Of a stretch of 64,000 nt of DNA, positions 1 through 10,699 are shown piece by piece (within the stretch, counting starts at the first letter, position 1; each line of letters starts with the position of its first letter). This DNA comes from Balaenoptera acutorostrata (Eukaryota; Chordata; Mammalia; Artiodactyla; Balaenopteridae): NCBI RefSeq assembly GCF_949987535.1, contig NC_080066.1:135388335-135452334 (forward strand). The letters run 5' to 3'. Both the position numbers and the translations under genes were made by a program. The notes below the pieces were generated by a model, which saw only the letters and a program-made list of their open reading frames with translations, was not told where the DNA came from and searched no databases.

Positions 1-735
1 TATGAGCTATACTTACTTTTTTTTTTTTTTTAAATTTTTTTTTTATACTTACTTTTGAAGTAGTAAATAGCATAAAAGATATATAATGCATATGTTTTTC
101 CATACCACATGATGAGGTCTTGGAGAGCAGAGACCTCTTACTTAGCTACCATGGTGCATGGCATATAGCACCTTGTACTTGGTAGATCACATTTTTTCTA
201 TAGTTGAAGTGGATCTTGGAAAAGTGTTAGAAAAATTATTAGACTCCCAGTAGCAATGTTTTGGCCTGTTGGAGGCAGGGGGAGAAGATGTTAATATAAT
301 ATCATTGTTAGTACTTTTGAAATTATCAACTCTTTAGGTGAAGAAACTTAAGGGACCAATATCTGTGCTTTAAAGAATAGAGACTTGGAGATACTTTCAG
401 TGTAGGTAGTATCATCCCACCTTATCTGGAGGACAGATGTCTGTAAATCTGCCTTTTTTTCTTTTTTTGAAAAGCAGTGAAGTGAAGGCCCAATAAGCTA
501 AATAACAGAAAAAAAACATATTTCTTACACTTCAGAACTTTGTAGTCAACCTCAGTCCCCTTGCTGAGGTCTTTATAGTTTAGAATAGAAAGTGGTGCAT
601 ATCATGTTCTCTTCTGTGTCCTTAGCTAAACATTTGTTGAATGAATTAATATAATTTTTTTTTTTTTGGTTTTGCTAGCACAGGTTTTTCTTGGGAGAAG
701 GTGATATTATTAAGAGACAACATTTTTGCTTATTT
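1..735. other. Unassigned AT-rich DNA
   Basis: No exon or clear repeat. T-rich runs lie at 18-45 and 656-668. The stretch at about 590-645 ends in a 'tttgttgaatgaatta' motif resembling the 3' end of an L2 LINE, but it is too short to call firmly. Confidence 0.4.
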
Positions 736-737
736 GT

Positions 738-1105
738 TAGATCGTGGTGATGGTGCTTGCCTTAGGCTGTTACCTGTGCCTAGATAAATCTTCATGCCTA
801 ACTTCCTTACCTCTTCCAAATCTCTTCTTAAGTAGCACCTTCTCAAGGAAGCCTACGCTGACCTCCCTGTTTAAAATGGCAACCGCCACTCTCCTCCTGC
901 ACTTCCAAGTTCCCTTACCCTAGTCTGTTTTTCCCCCATAATAGTTACCTCCTTGAAACATATACTATAAAATTTACTTATTATGATTATTTATTGTCTT
1001 TCTCACCACCAAATGTTAGTTTCTTGAGGGCTTTGATCGTTTGTTCACTGTATTCCAAGAGACTCATAGATGCTCAACAAACGTTTGTTGAATGAATGAA
1101 GGTCA
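738..1105 (+). mobile_element. L2 LINE 3' end
   Basis: The block runs through 'aaggaagcctacgctgacct', a 'ttcttgaggg' segment and finishes with 'caacaaacgtttgttgaatg'. This order is the known 3' untranslated end of the ancient mammalian L2 LINE in sense orientation. It is heavily diverged and carries no coding potential. Confidence 0.75.
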
Positions 1106-1549
1106 GAAAGAAAGTAATGTGAGAAAGCTAGCTATAAAATAATTTACATTAAAAATTTATATTTAAAAGTACTTCCATTGTTTAAAAAGTTTTGCTTTTG
1201 CCTACCACTGTGTTCCATAATGATACCAAGGTAAACAAACCTGTGCAAAGTTTAAGGACTCTGTCCTCTTGGTAGAAAAGTGACTGAGTTTGGCTTGCTG
1301 AAATGCATCATCTGCTTCATGCTTCCAGCATCTTTGTAGTGAAGTTCCTTTCCATAGCCTTCAGTGGTGGTTTAATTAATAAGAAAGAGTCTCTGTGTTC
1401 CACGGTGTGCAGATGGAACATCTCTTTCCTACTGGAGGTGGCTTTCCATGAAGTAAGTAGTGACAATATTAATAGCTGTCTTCTTCCCTTTCTTTTTTTT
1501 TTAGAGGTTTCCCAAAGTAGACTGTAGATAGCTGAATTTTTGGTACATC
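1106..1549. other. Unassigned DNA
   Basis: No recognised repeat. The 74-codon frame at 1303-1527 has no family features and is probably chance. Confidence 0.35.
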
Positions 1550-1833
1550 TTTTATTTATTTATTTATTTTTGGCTGTGTTGGGTCTTCATTTCTGTGCTT
1601 GGGCTTCCTCTAGTTGTGGCAAGCGGGGGCCACTCTTCATTGCGGTGCGTGGGCCTCTCACTATAGCGGCCTCTCTTGTTGCGGAGCACAGGCTCCAGAC
1701 GCGCAGGCTCAGTAGTTGTGGCTCACGGGCCCAGTTGCTCCGTGGCATGTGGGATCTTCCCAGACCAGGGCTTGAACCCGTGTCCCCTGCATTGGCAGGT
1801 GGATTTTTAACCACTGCGCCACCAGGGAAGCCC
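1550..1833 (-). mobile_element. CHR-2-like SINE
   Basis: Reads T-rich (TTTA)n tail first, then the SINE body, and ends at the SINE head 'ccaccagggaagccc'. On the minus strand the head holds the Pol III A box (around 'gcgcagtggtt') and B box ('gggttc-aa-cc'), as expected for a tRNA-derived SINE. The target-site duplication is weak. Confidence 0.93.
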
Positions 1834-1858
1834 TCTTTATTTCTTTTGACTAGGTCTT

Positions 1859-2046
1859 ATGCCAAACATTTTATGTGTATTTTTATTTATTTATTTATTT
1901 ATTATTTTTTTTAATGTGTATTTTTTAAAAAATCTTGGTAACAACTGTATGAGGAAAGTATTTGTGTCCCTTTATTCTTGCAGAAAACTGAGTCTTAACC
2001 TGCTGTATAAAAAAATAAATAAAATAAAATTCAAAAATTCCAAAAA
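1859..2046. other. Low-complexity A/T-rich stretch
   Basis: Repeated TTTA units at about 1882-1912 and AAATAAAATAAAA-type runs at 2010-2048. No gene evidence. Confidence 0.5.
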
Positions 2047-2135
2047 AGAAAACTGAGGCTTAGAGGTTAAGCAGCTTGCCTAGGCAGTGTGTTGGAGCTG
2101 GATTTCAAACCCACGCAGTCTGACTATAGAGGAAT
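2047..2135 (-). mobile_element. MIR fragment
   Basis: 'aactgaggcttagaggttaa' followed by a 'caaaccca' segment is the reverse complement of the MIR core ('ttaacctct...cctcagttt'). It is short and diverged. Confidence 0.6.
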
Positions 2136-3388
2136 TTCACTACACAAAAAGCCTTCCTAGTGAAGAGCACCTAGGAGTGAAAAAGAAATTAGCAACACCT
2201 TAGTGAAACTCTAACTTCACAGAGATCTTTTATTTGCTCCAGCTTCTCAAGAGTTAAGTAGATTGACTGAGACCACTGTGATTGAAGCAGTAATGTTAGG
2301 TTAAAGTTAACCAATGCTAATTTAAATAAAGTGTATTTTAAATAAAAACAGAGATAGCTCCTAACCAGATCCTATTTTACTTAGACTTATAGTTTAGCGC
2401 AAGAACACTTTAGCTTATCTGTGGGGCAGAATTTGTATGCTCTTCCTTCATTTCCCCTAAAAATTAGATTCAGCAGGAGGGCAAAAGTTATAATGTGGCT
2501 GTATAGGAAGTATAATTTAGTGGAGGAGTAGAGGGGTAGACAGTGGGTAGGCTTTGCTGTTCTGGATTTTTAAGAAAAAACTTCCCTGTAATTTGTATAA
2601 AATTATACTAAATGGAAATAGTCATGCACTACCTACCATACAAAATAATTTGTAATTTCAAATTTTGATTAGAAAATTCTGATTCTTTAATGTGAATTAC
2701 TTTTTGAACCTTAATTAACTGTTTGTCTATCTTTTTTTTCTTGTAAGATGGCATATTTTATTCCCTTTGCCATAAGAATATTTCTTCTTTGTTCCCATAA
2801 ATTAATTTTAATTTCACTTTTAAAACACTAGTGATTTAAGGGTAACCTAGAATCTGTAATTGCAGGAAATTATGCTTAAGGGTACATATTTATATGCTGA
2901 AGCCAATAATGTGCTTTCCATAGAAGTTGTAGGACACTATTGTGTACATAGCTAGTAGAATCATTTTATTGAACAAAACCTCTCCAAAGCAAGACGTGAC
3001 ATACTTTTTTGGAGATACATTAAGACTGTTTTCTGGCTTGAGATGATCACTGGTGAGAGAGTTTCCCTTTTAGGTTTCCAGAACTATGATGAGAGCATTA
3101 TACTTAATTAGGTACTTTTCTTGATGCTACCATTCAATTTTAGTGGGATGAAAGTACTGAAAAGATTTTTTTCTTGTACACTTCTTTTTTTCCCCTTTAA
3201 AGGAGCCAAGAAAGGCTTCTTTCTCAAATGCATGATGGTGGGGGGAAAATGTAATGGTTCAGAAGAGTTTATGGTGAAAACAGTAATCCTCTTGTCCTAT
3301 GCCTCCCCAGTTCCTTTCCTGAAGGAACTACTTCAATTGTTTCTCTATTTGATTCTTTTAGTGATAATCCCCCATATTAATGTGCTTT
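2136..3388. other. Unassigned DNA, no gene seen
   Basis: About 1.25 kb of AT-rich sequence without a recognised repeat or a convincing frame. The 95-codon frame at 3121-3408 shows no family motif. Confidence 0.4.
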
Positions 3389-3402
3389 TACTTCCATTTC
3401 TT

Positions 3403-3720
3403 TTTTAAAATTAATTAATTAATTAATTAATTTTGGCTGCGTTGGGTCTTCGTTGCTGCTCATGGGCTTTCTCTAGTTGTGGTGAGCAGGGGCTACTCTT
3501 CATTGTGGTGCGCAGGCTTCTCATTGCGGTGGCTTCTCTTGTTGCGGAGCACGGGCTCTAGGCGCATGGGCTTCAGTAGTTGTGGCACGCAGGCTTCAGT
3601 AGTTGTAGCGCACGGGCTTAGTTGCTCTGCGGCATGTGGGATCTTCCCGGCCCAGGGCTCGAACCCGTGTCCCCTGCATTGGCAGGCGGATTCTTAACCA
3701 CTGCGCCACCATGGAAGCCC
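3403..3720 (-). mobile_element. CHR-2-like SINE with 14-bp TSD
   Basis: Tail on the left is (TTAA)n at 3411-3433, the body follows, and the head 'gaagccc' is at the right. The perfect target-site duplication 'tacttccatttctt' is at 3389-3402 and 3721-3734, proving an L1-machinery insertion. The head carries 'accatggaagccc' instead of the usual 'accagggaagccc'. Confidence 0.96.
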
Positions 3721-3824
3721 TACTTCCATTTCTTGATTTGTCAATTTTAAGCATTATCTATTGACTTTCTGGAGTGATAGTTAAGATTTAGCTCCCATTT
3801 ACCACCTGTCAAGAATTACAAAGG

Positions 3825-4180
3825 GAACTTCCCGGGTGGCGCAGTGGTTAAGAATCTGCCTGCCAGTGCAGGAGACATGGGTTCGAGCCCTGGTCCGGGA
3901 AGATCCCACATGCTGCGGAGCAGCTAAGCCCGTGTGTCACAACTACTGAACCTGTACTATAGAGCCCGCATGCCACAACTACTGAAGCCTGTGCAGCTAG
4001 AGCCTGTGCTCCCAACAAGAGAAGCCAGCACAATGAGAATCCTGTGCACCACAATGAAGAGTAGCCCCCACTCGCCGCAACCAGGGAAAAGCCCGTGTGC
4101 AGCAACGAAGACCCAATGCAGACAAAAAAAAAAATTAAATAAAAAAAAAAAAATAAAATAAATAAATTAAAAAAAAAAAA
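3825..4180 (+). mobile_element. CHR-2-like SINE, left half of a composite
   Basis: Complete head ('ggcgcagtggttaagaatct', B box 'gggttcgagccc'), body and A-rich tail at 4123-4180. It continues directly into a second SINE lacking its first ~35 bp. A 12-bp near-perfect duplication ('gaattacaaagg' at 3813, 'gaattagaaagg' at 4496) brackets both, so the pair behaves as one insertion with a second SINE nested inside it. Confidence 0.92.
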
Positions 4181-4495
4181 GAATCCACCCGCCAATGCAG
4201 GGGACATGGGTTCGATTCCTGGTCCAGGAAGATCCCACATGCTGCAGAACAACTAAGCCCTGTGCCACAACTACTGAGCTCATGCGCCACAACTACTCAG
4301 CCTGTGCTCTAGGGCACAGCTACTGAGCCTGTGTGCTGCAACTACTGAAGCCCGCGCCTGGAGCCCGTGCTCCACAAAAAGAGAAGCCACTGTGATGAGA
4401 AGCCTGCGCACCGCAGCGAAGAGTAGCTCCTACTCGCCACAACTAGAGAAAGCCAGCACGCAGCAACAAAGACCAAACGCAGCCAAAAAAAAAAG
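4181..4495 (+). mobile_element. CHR-2-like SINE, head-truncated right half of composite
   Basis: Begins inside the SINE head at 'gaatccacccgccaatgcag' immediately after the A tail of the left copy, then runs through body and tail to the shared right duplication at 4496-4507. Body divergence marks it as an older copy than its neighbour or the host of the insertion. Confidence 0.9.
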
Positions 4496-4507
4496 GAATT
4501 AGAAAGG

Positions 4508-5639
4508 ATCTGAGAGTTTACTCTACTTGAAGCTAACAAATTAGCCTGCCACAGCTTCATGGATGCTGGTGGAAGGTAAAGACTCCTATTCTGGTAGGAG
4601 GCAGAGTCAGAGATGAAGTAGAGTTTATTACTCACAGCGATAGCCATAGCTAGGGTATCAACATTCATTTGTGCCAGTGTCCTGAGCCACAGTTCCCACA
4701 GGGCACTGAGGGGAGGGCCAGATAACACCTGTTCACATAATGAGTTTTGTTACTGGAGAAAAACTCTGAGTTTAGGGATTGCAAATATTTTATAATGGGC
4801 AGTAAGCATGCCTGCTCTTTGCTCCAGAGGGAGACAGTAGTATGCTGGCTCTTTGCTCTGGAGGAAGAGTTTCTGTCTTCTAAGGTGGTTTGATATATGA
4901 ACATCCTTGAGATTATATTCCAGAGCAAAGAGCAGTCAGCGCCTCGCTTGCAAGACATAGAGACCCATGAAGAATTATATCCCAACACCACTACCCCATT
5001 CCCTACCTTCTTTTTGAAATAGTTATATATCATCATTTTTAGCTCTGGTCACCTTAGTAAATACTATATGTTTATTTTTATATCATTAACAATAGGTGGT
5101 GTCTTTTGACTTCTGGCTTTGAAAGAGGAGTGTTTTGGTTAGGGATCCTTATAAGTGTTAGAAAACCAGTTCAATTAGAACTTAAGTGAGAAAGGAAATT
5201 GGTTTCCAGAACTGAGAGTCCAGGGGGATAGAATAGGATTGGATCCATGTACTCAAATGTTACTTTGAAGAACTGGTCTCTCACTGTATCTGTGTGCTTT
5301 CCTCCTTTGGCTTTATTTTCAGTAACCTCCTACTTCACCTCTCTCCCCCACCAGTACTGATTCTCGGCTCTGTGCTTATTTCTGAACAAGTTGCTATGGC
5401 AAGGTGGAGAGAATAGATTAGTTAGAGCCTGGTCACATGCCCAGATGGAGATGGGTGTGGAGTCCGCCCCATTTAAAGCACATGTGTTGGGGTGGGGAGA
5501 AGGTAGTTCTACAAAGATAAAACAGGGTGCCACGACCTCTCCACATCAGAGTTCTCTGTTGTATATTTTTGGAGGGGGGTGTTGTTAGCTTTTATAACTG
5601 ACCTTAATTTTTTCATTTTCTATAAGATAGAATGAAATT
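4508..5639. other. Unassigned single-copy-looking DNA
   Basis: No recognised repeat. Two overlapping chance frames on the minus strand (4342-5036) begin in or near the SINE and have no family features. 'tgctctttgctc' recurs at about 4811 and 4847, giving a small local repeat. Confidence 0.4.
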
Positions 5640-6016
5640 TCTGGTATCTCCCTTTTTCATAGTTACCCCTCTCTTGATGTCCTGTATCTTCTGCTCCAAT
5701 CTGTTTTATTTAGAACTGCTGCTCAGTGAACATCCTGTGACTTGCCTTCATTGTGCTCATTTCGCATAGAGTCGTCTTTCTTGGTTTATTGCCTTGTTTT
5801 GCTGGGGTACATACTAAGGTAAGACATGTGGGAGGTAAATATTGAGTAATTCCTTGTCTGAAAATGTTTTTATTTTATTCTTAAAATGGAATGTTAGTGT
5901 GGCTGGGAGTAGAATTCTAGGTTGAACATAATTTTCTGTCAGAACTTCAAAGGCATTGCTTCATTATTCACTAGTATTCTTCAATATTGATAAGTCTTAG
6001 GCCAGTTTGATTCTTT
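5640..6016 (-). mobile_element. Old LINE-like repeat, antisense, left part
   Basis: 'ggctgggagtagaattctag' and flanking text recall a common old antisense mammalian LINE segment (HAL1/L1M-like). The same kind of sequence resumes at 8102 after an L1 insertion. Family assignment is from memory and low-confidence. Confidence 0.35.
6001..6016. repeat. Left target-site duplication of the L1 at 6017-8101
   Basis: 'ggccagtttgattctt' here is repeated exactly at 8102-8117, on the other side of the L1 block. It fixes both ends of the insertion. Confidence 0.85.
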
Positions 6017-6814
6017 TTTTAAAAATTTATTTTATTGAAATATGGTTGATTTACAGTGTTGTGTTAATTTCTGCTGTACAGCAAAGTGATTCAGTTATAC
6101 CTATCTGTACATTCTTTTTCATATTCTTTTCCATTATGGTTTATCCAAGGGTATTGAATATAGTTCCCTGTGCTATACAGTAGGACCTTGTTGTCTATCC
6201 ATTCTATATATAATAGTTTGCATCGGCTAATCACAAATTCCCAACCTCTCCCCCATCCTTGGCAACCACAAGTCTGTTCTCTATGTCTGCGAGTTGGTTT
6301 CTGTTTCGTAGATAAGTTCATTTGTGTCATAATTTAGATTCCACATATAAGTGATATCATATGGTATTCGTCTTTCTCTTTCTTTTTTTAAATTTAATTT
6401 TTATTTTATATTGGAGTATAGTTTATTTACAATGCTGTGTTAGTTTCAGGTGTACAGCAAAGTGATTCAGTTTTACATATACATATATCCATTCTTTTTC
6501 AGATTCTTTTCCCATTTAGGTTATCACAGAATATTGAGTAGAGTTCCCTGTGCTATACAGTAGGTCCTTGTTGATTATTTTATATATAGTAGTGTGTATA
6601 TGTTCATCCCAAACTCCTAATTTATCCCTCCCCCCCACCTTTCCCCTTTGGTAACCATAGGTTTCTTTTCTATGTCTGTGAGTCTGTTTCTGTTATGTAA
6701 ATAATTTCATTTGTATCATTTTTTTTTAGATTCCACATCAAACTGATACCATATGGTATTTGTCTTTCTCTGTCTGACTTACTTCACTTATTATGATAAT
6801 CTCTAGGTCCATCC

Positions 6815-6933
6815 TTTTTTTTTTTGCCCACGCCATGCAGCATGCGGGATCTTAGTTCCCCGACCAGGGATCAAACCCACACCCCCGGAAGTGGGAGTGC
6901 AGAGTCTTAACCACTGGACTGCCAGGGAAGTCC
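6815..6933 (-). mobile_element. CHR-1-like short SINE inside L1
   Basis: About 120 bp: T-run, 'gcgggatcttagttcc', and head 'ccactggactgccagggaag'. The perfect duplication 'ctaggtccatcc' lies at 6803-6814 and 6934-6945, so it landed after the L1. Confidence 0.95.
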
Positions 6934-7004
6934 CTAGGTCCATCCATGTTGCTGCAAATGGCATTGTTTCATATTTCATTCTTTTTAATGGCTGAGTAAT
7001 ATTT

Positions 7005-7006
7005 CA

Positions 7007-7037
<31 letters not shown>

Positions 7038-7055
7038 CTAGACACACACACACCC
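7005..7055. repeat. (TG)n-TCTAGA-(CA)n microsatellite and palindrome
   Basis: A run of TG dinucleotides turns at TCTAGA into a run of CA. The central 28 bp (7026-7053) form a perfect inverted repeat with 14-bp arms. It lies at the variable dinucleotide site of the L1. Confidence 0.9.
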
Positions 7056-7513
7056 TACATCTTCTTTATCCATTCCTCTGTTGATGGACATTTAGGTTGT
7101 TTCCATGTCTTGGCTATTCTAAATAGTGCTGCTGTTAACATTGGGGTGCATGTATCTTTTCAAATTATAGTTTTGTCTGGATATCTGCCCAGGAGTGGAA
7201 TTGCTGGATCATATGGCAACTCTATTTTTAGTTTTTTGAGGAACCTCCATACTATTTTCCATAGTGGCTGCACCAATTTACATTCTCACCAACAGTGCAA
7301 GGCGTGTTCCCTTTTCTCCAGACCCTCTCCAGCATTTGTTATTTGTAGACTTTTTAGTGATGGCCTTTCTAACCGGTGTGAGGTGGAACCTCATTGTAGT
7401 TTCGATTTGCATTTCTCTAATACTTAGCGATCATGAGCATCTTTTCATGTGCTTGTTGGCCATTTGTAAGTCTTTTTTGGAGAAATGTCTATTTAGGTCT
7501 TCTGTCCATTTTT

Positions 7514-7873
7514 CTTTTTTTTTTTAAATTAATTTATTTTATTTTATTTATTTTTGGCTGTGTTGGGTCTTTGATGCTGTGCATGGGCTTTCTCTAGTTG
7601 CGGCGAGGGGGGGCTACTCTTCGTTGCGGTGCACGGGCTTCTCGTTGCAGTGGCTTCTTGTTGCAGAGAACAGGCTGTAGGTGTGCAGGCTTCAGTAGTT
7701 ATGGCTCACAGGCTCAGTAGTTGTGGCTCGCGGGCTCCAGAGTGCAGGCTCAGTAGTTGTGGTGCACGGGGTTAGTTGCTCCGCGGCATGTGGGATCTTC
7801 CTGGACCAGGGCTCGAACCCGTGTCCCCTGCGTTGGCAGGTGGATTCTTAACCACTGCACCACCAGGGAAGTC
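7514..7873 (-). mobile_element. CHR-2-like SINE inside L1
   Basis: Tail at left, head 'accagggaagtc' at right. The duplication 'cttctgtccattttt' (7499) / 'cttctgcccattttt' (7874) differs by one base. The copy is diverged, so it belongs to an older CHR-2 wave. Confidence 0.94.
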
Positions 7874-8101
7874 CTTCTGCCCATTTTTCGATTGGGTTGT
7901 TTGTTTGTTATTGAGTTGTGTGAGCTGTTTGTATTTTTGGAAATTAAGCCCTTGTCAGTTGCATCATTTGCAAGTATTTTCTCCAGTCCGTAGGTTGTCT
8001 TTTTGTTTTATTTATGGTTTCCTTTGCTGTATAAAAACTTGTAAGTTTGATTAGGTGCCATTTGTTTATTTTTGGTTTTATTTCTATTGCCGTGGGAGAA
8101 G

Positions 8102-8457
8102 GCCAGTTTGATTCTTGTTTCTCTGCAGATGAGCTGCCTTTTCTCTGGAGGCTTTTTTGTCTTTGTCTGAAATTTCCCAGTGATATAACTTGGTGTGGGT
8201 CTCTATTCATTTGAGCACTGAGTGCCCCCTATTAATTGGAAGACTCTATAAATCTATTAGTTTATTAAATCTTTTAGTTGTGGAAAATTTATATTTCTCT
8301 GAAAATTTCCTCTCCAAGTTTTTTTTCTTTTCATTCTGGAATTTTTGTTAGTTAAGTACTGACCTCCTGGACTGATGCTGTGTGTCATTCGGTTAATTTC
8401 TTGTCTCTGTTTCCTGTTTCTACTTTCTAGGTTTTGTCTCCACCATATAAAACCTTA
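8102..8457 (-). mobile_element. Old LINE-like repeat, antisense, right part
   Basis: Resumes directly after the L1 with the repeated 16-bp target site. 'ttggtgtgggtctctattca' and 'gacctcctggactgatgctg' resemble antisense text of old L1/HAL1-type elements. Low-confidence family call. Confidence 0.35.
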
Positions 8458-8469
8458 TACTGCCTTTTT

Positions 8470-8764
8470 TTTTTTTTTTAAATTGTATTTATTTATTTTT
8501 TGGCTGTGTTGGGTCTTCGTTTCTGTGCGAGGGCTTTCTCTAGTTGCAGCAAGCAGGGGCCACTCTTCATCGCGATGCGCGGGCCTCTCACTATCGCGGC
8601 CTCTCTTGTTGCAGAGCACAGGCTCCAGACGCGCAGGCTCAGTAATTGTGGCTCACGGGCCCAGTTGGTCCGCGGCATGTGGGATCCTCCCAGACCAGGG
8701 CTCGAACCCGTGTCCCCTGCATTGGCAGGCAGACTCTCAACCACTGCGCCACCAGGGAAGTCCC
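8470..8764 (-). mobile_element. CHR-2-like SINE, young subtype
   Basis: T-run tail, CpG-rich body and head at right. The duplication 'tactgccttttt' is at 8458-8469 and 8765-8776. It lacks the 24-bp internal duplication seen in the copies at 10.7 and 12.2 kb. Confidence 0.95.
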
Positions 8765-8776
8765 TACTGCCTTTTT

Positions 8777-9359
8777 AAAAATTTGTTTTTCAAGAGTCTT
8801 TTCTTGTACTCTTTTGCCTTTTCACAGCTTCCTGTCTTGCTTTATGAATGCAACGTCTTGCCTTTCTGAGGATCTCAGAGAGCTTTTCACAAGTTCTGTT
8901 TTATGAATTGTTTATTCCTTTGTCGCATTTCTTTAACTTTTTGTTTCCTTGTCTCTTTCATGTTACAGATGTTTGATTCTGATTTAACCAATCAAATGGA
9001 AGAATGAAGCAATATGAAACTGATTGGGATCTCTGTATCTAGACAGGGTTCGTCAGCTGGTGAGCTTTGCATTAGGGTGGGCAGTTAGGGGACCCTATTA
9101 GCCTTGGTCAGTGGTTCTAATGTAATAGCTGCCGTTAATTCTCTCCAGACTATTTAATTTCATTAAAGAAGGACCTGCCAGAGTTTTTTTGGTTTTGTTA
9201 GTTTCCTTTGTTTATTTTGTTTTTTTTTAATAATGTAAAATCTCAAAGGTAACCAGGAATGTGAAGAGGGTCAATGATCAAGGGTCTAGAAATGTTCAAG
9301 TGGTCATCTTTCCTGCGCTTCAGGGTGAAAAGTTAGGGTACAGAGTAGTATAGCAGAGA
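8777..9359. other. Unassigned DNA
   Basis: No repeat or gene recognised. T-rich region near 9185-9230. Confidence 0.4.
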
Positions 9360-9572
9360 GTAGCCAAGATGTTGGAGCCGGACTGTTTGGGTTCAAGTCT
9401 GGTTCTGCCACTTAGTTATAGGAAGCTACTTAACAAGTTACTTAACCTTTCAGTGCCCCACTTTTCTCATTTGTAATTTTTGGACAATAATAGTACCTAC
9501 CTATTAGGTTGTTAAGAGGACTTAATTAAAAATGCATATTAAATAGTGGCATTTAGTAAAATCTCAGAAAGT
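9360..9572 (+). mobile_element. MIR SINE
   Basis: Contains the tRNA-like head ('gggttcaagtctggttctgc'), the core 'cttaacaagttacttaacct', 'cccacttttctcatttgtaa' and the 'attaggttgttaagagga' segment in the order of the MIR consensus. Ancient and diverged. Confidence 0.85.
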
Positions 9573-10140
9573 GTTAATTTCTTTTTCTCCCTTCCAGTAA
9601 TAACAATTATGGTGGTGATTGCCCACAGCAGAAATTTTGGCGGGATTAAGTAATTTTAGATTGTGTTTTTCTCTTTAGAACCTCAAAGTGGTATCATTGG
9701 TATCATTACTTGAAGTGCTGAGATGTATATGGGCAAATGTTTTCATAAAAGTCTTTCAAAGGTCCCCATCTTCCCTCCAAAAACGAATCTCACTCAAGAT
9801 AACTTGATAAAAGTAGTTTTGGAGCCAGAAAACTAGCAATGAAAAAATACCATTTTCACGCCCAGAAACTCTATGTACAATCAGAATCATATGTGCTCAG
9901 GGTGTTAGGAAGCTTTGTCTCCATACAAAACACTCACTGACAATCCTACTTCTTGAACTTGAGAAACATTGAAAGTTTCTTTATAAATGGATATCTAGGG
10001 CAAGACTGGCAGGAGGAAATAATTCTTGAAAAAAAAATTTTTTTTTTTTTGCTTCGAGTGTTGCCCCAATTATGGTGGAATACTGTGAGATTTTCCTCAC
10101 CATACCCTCTGCTATTTGTAAAATTCAGGTGAGTTGAAGG
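9573..10140. other. Unassigned DNA
   Basis: No recognised repeat; short A/T runs at 10029-10052. Confidence 0.4.
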
Positions 10141-10150
10141 AGTAAAACTT

Positions 10151-10524
10151 CTTTTTTTTTTTTGGCTGCGTTGGGTCTTCATTGCTGTGTGCGGCCTTTC
10201 TCTAGCTGCGGAGAGCGGGGGCTACTGTTTGTTGTGGTACGCAGGCTTCTCATCACGATGGCTTCTCTTGTTTCGGAACACCAGCTCTAGGCACGCAGGC
10301 TTCAGTAGTTGTGGCACGTGGGCTCAGTTGTGGGCTCACGTGGGCTCTAGAGCTCAGGCTCAGTAGTTGTGGTGCATGGGCTTAGCTGCTCTGCGGCATG
10401 TGGGATCTTTCCGGCCCACAGGTTCCCGAACCCGTGTCCATGGCATTGGCAGATTCTTAACCACTGTGCCACCAGGGAAGCCCGGCAGGTGGATTCTTAA
10501 CCACTGCGCCACCAGGGAAGTCCC
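10151..10524 (-). mobile_element. CHR-2-like SINE with doubled head
   Basis: Ordinary body, but the 5' head segment ending 'ccaccagggaag' occurs twice, at about 10451-10483 and 10484-10523. The duplication 'agtaaaact' lies outside both (10141 and 10525), so both heads came in one insertion, or the outer head is the remnant of an earlier SINE into which this one inserted. Confidence 0.92.
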
Positions 10525-10682
10525 AGTAAAACTCTTGTGTAGTGGTTCTTGCCCTCCTCCCCCCAAACTTGACCCTTATCTGAACTAAGATGTTTTAGTT
10601 CGGGTTATTTATCTTGTTTTTTTCCTTCTCCCACACAGTGGAGGAAGTTCTTAGAATCTATTATTGTTACTGTTATTATAAT
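10525..10682. other. Short unassigned spacer
   Basis: No recognised element; directly left of the duplicated block. Confidence 0.4.
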
Positions 10683-10699
10683 CATATTATTTATGTTTT

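Larger units (their letters stand above)
6017..8101 (-). mobile_element. 5'-truncated L1, antisense, with doubled 3' end
   Basis: The cetartiodactyl L1 3' untranslated region is read backwards from the left ('tacagcaaagtgattcag' at 6079 and again at 6455), followed by ORF2 in antisense. On the minus strand, near 7944-8090, the frame includes '[20 protein letters not shown]', a hallmark of the L1 ORF2 C-terminal part. The element is cut off 5' of that point and broken by SINEs at 6815-6933 and 7514-7873, so it is dead. The first ~370 bp of the 3' end (6017-6384) are repeated at 6385-6775, meaning either a nested short L1 or an internal duplication. Confidence 0.88.

Noticed and set aside
3825..4180. 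tRNA gene suggested by A and B box motifs
   Set aside because: The boxes belong to the tRNA-derived SINE head. The sequence does not fold into a complete tRNA and has a SINE body and A tail.
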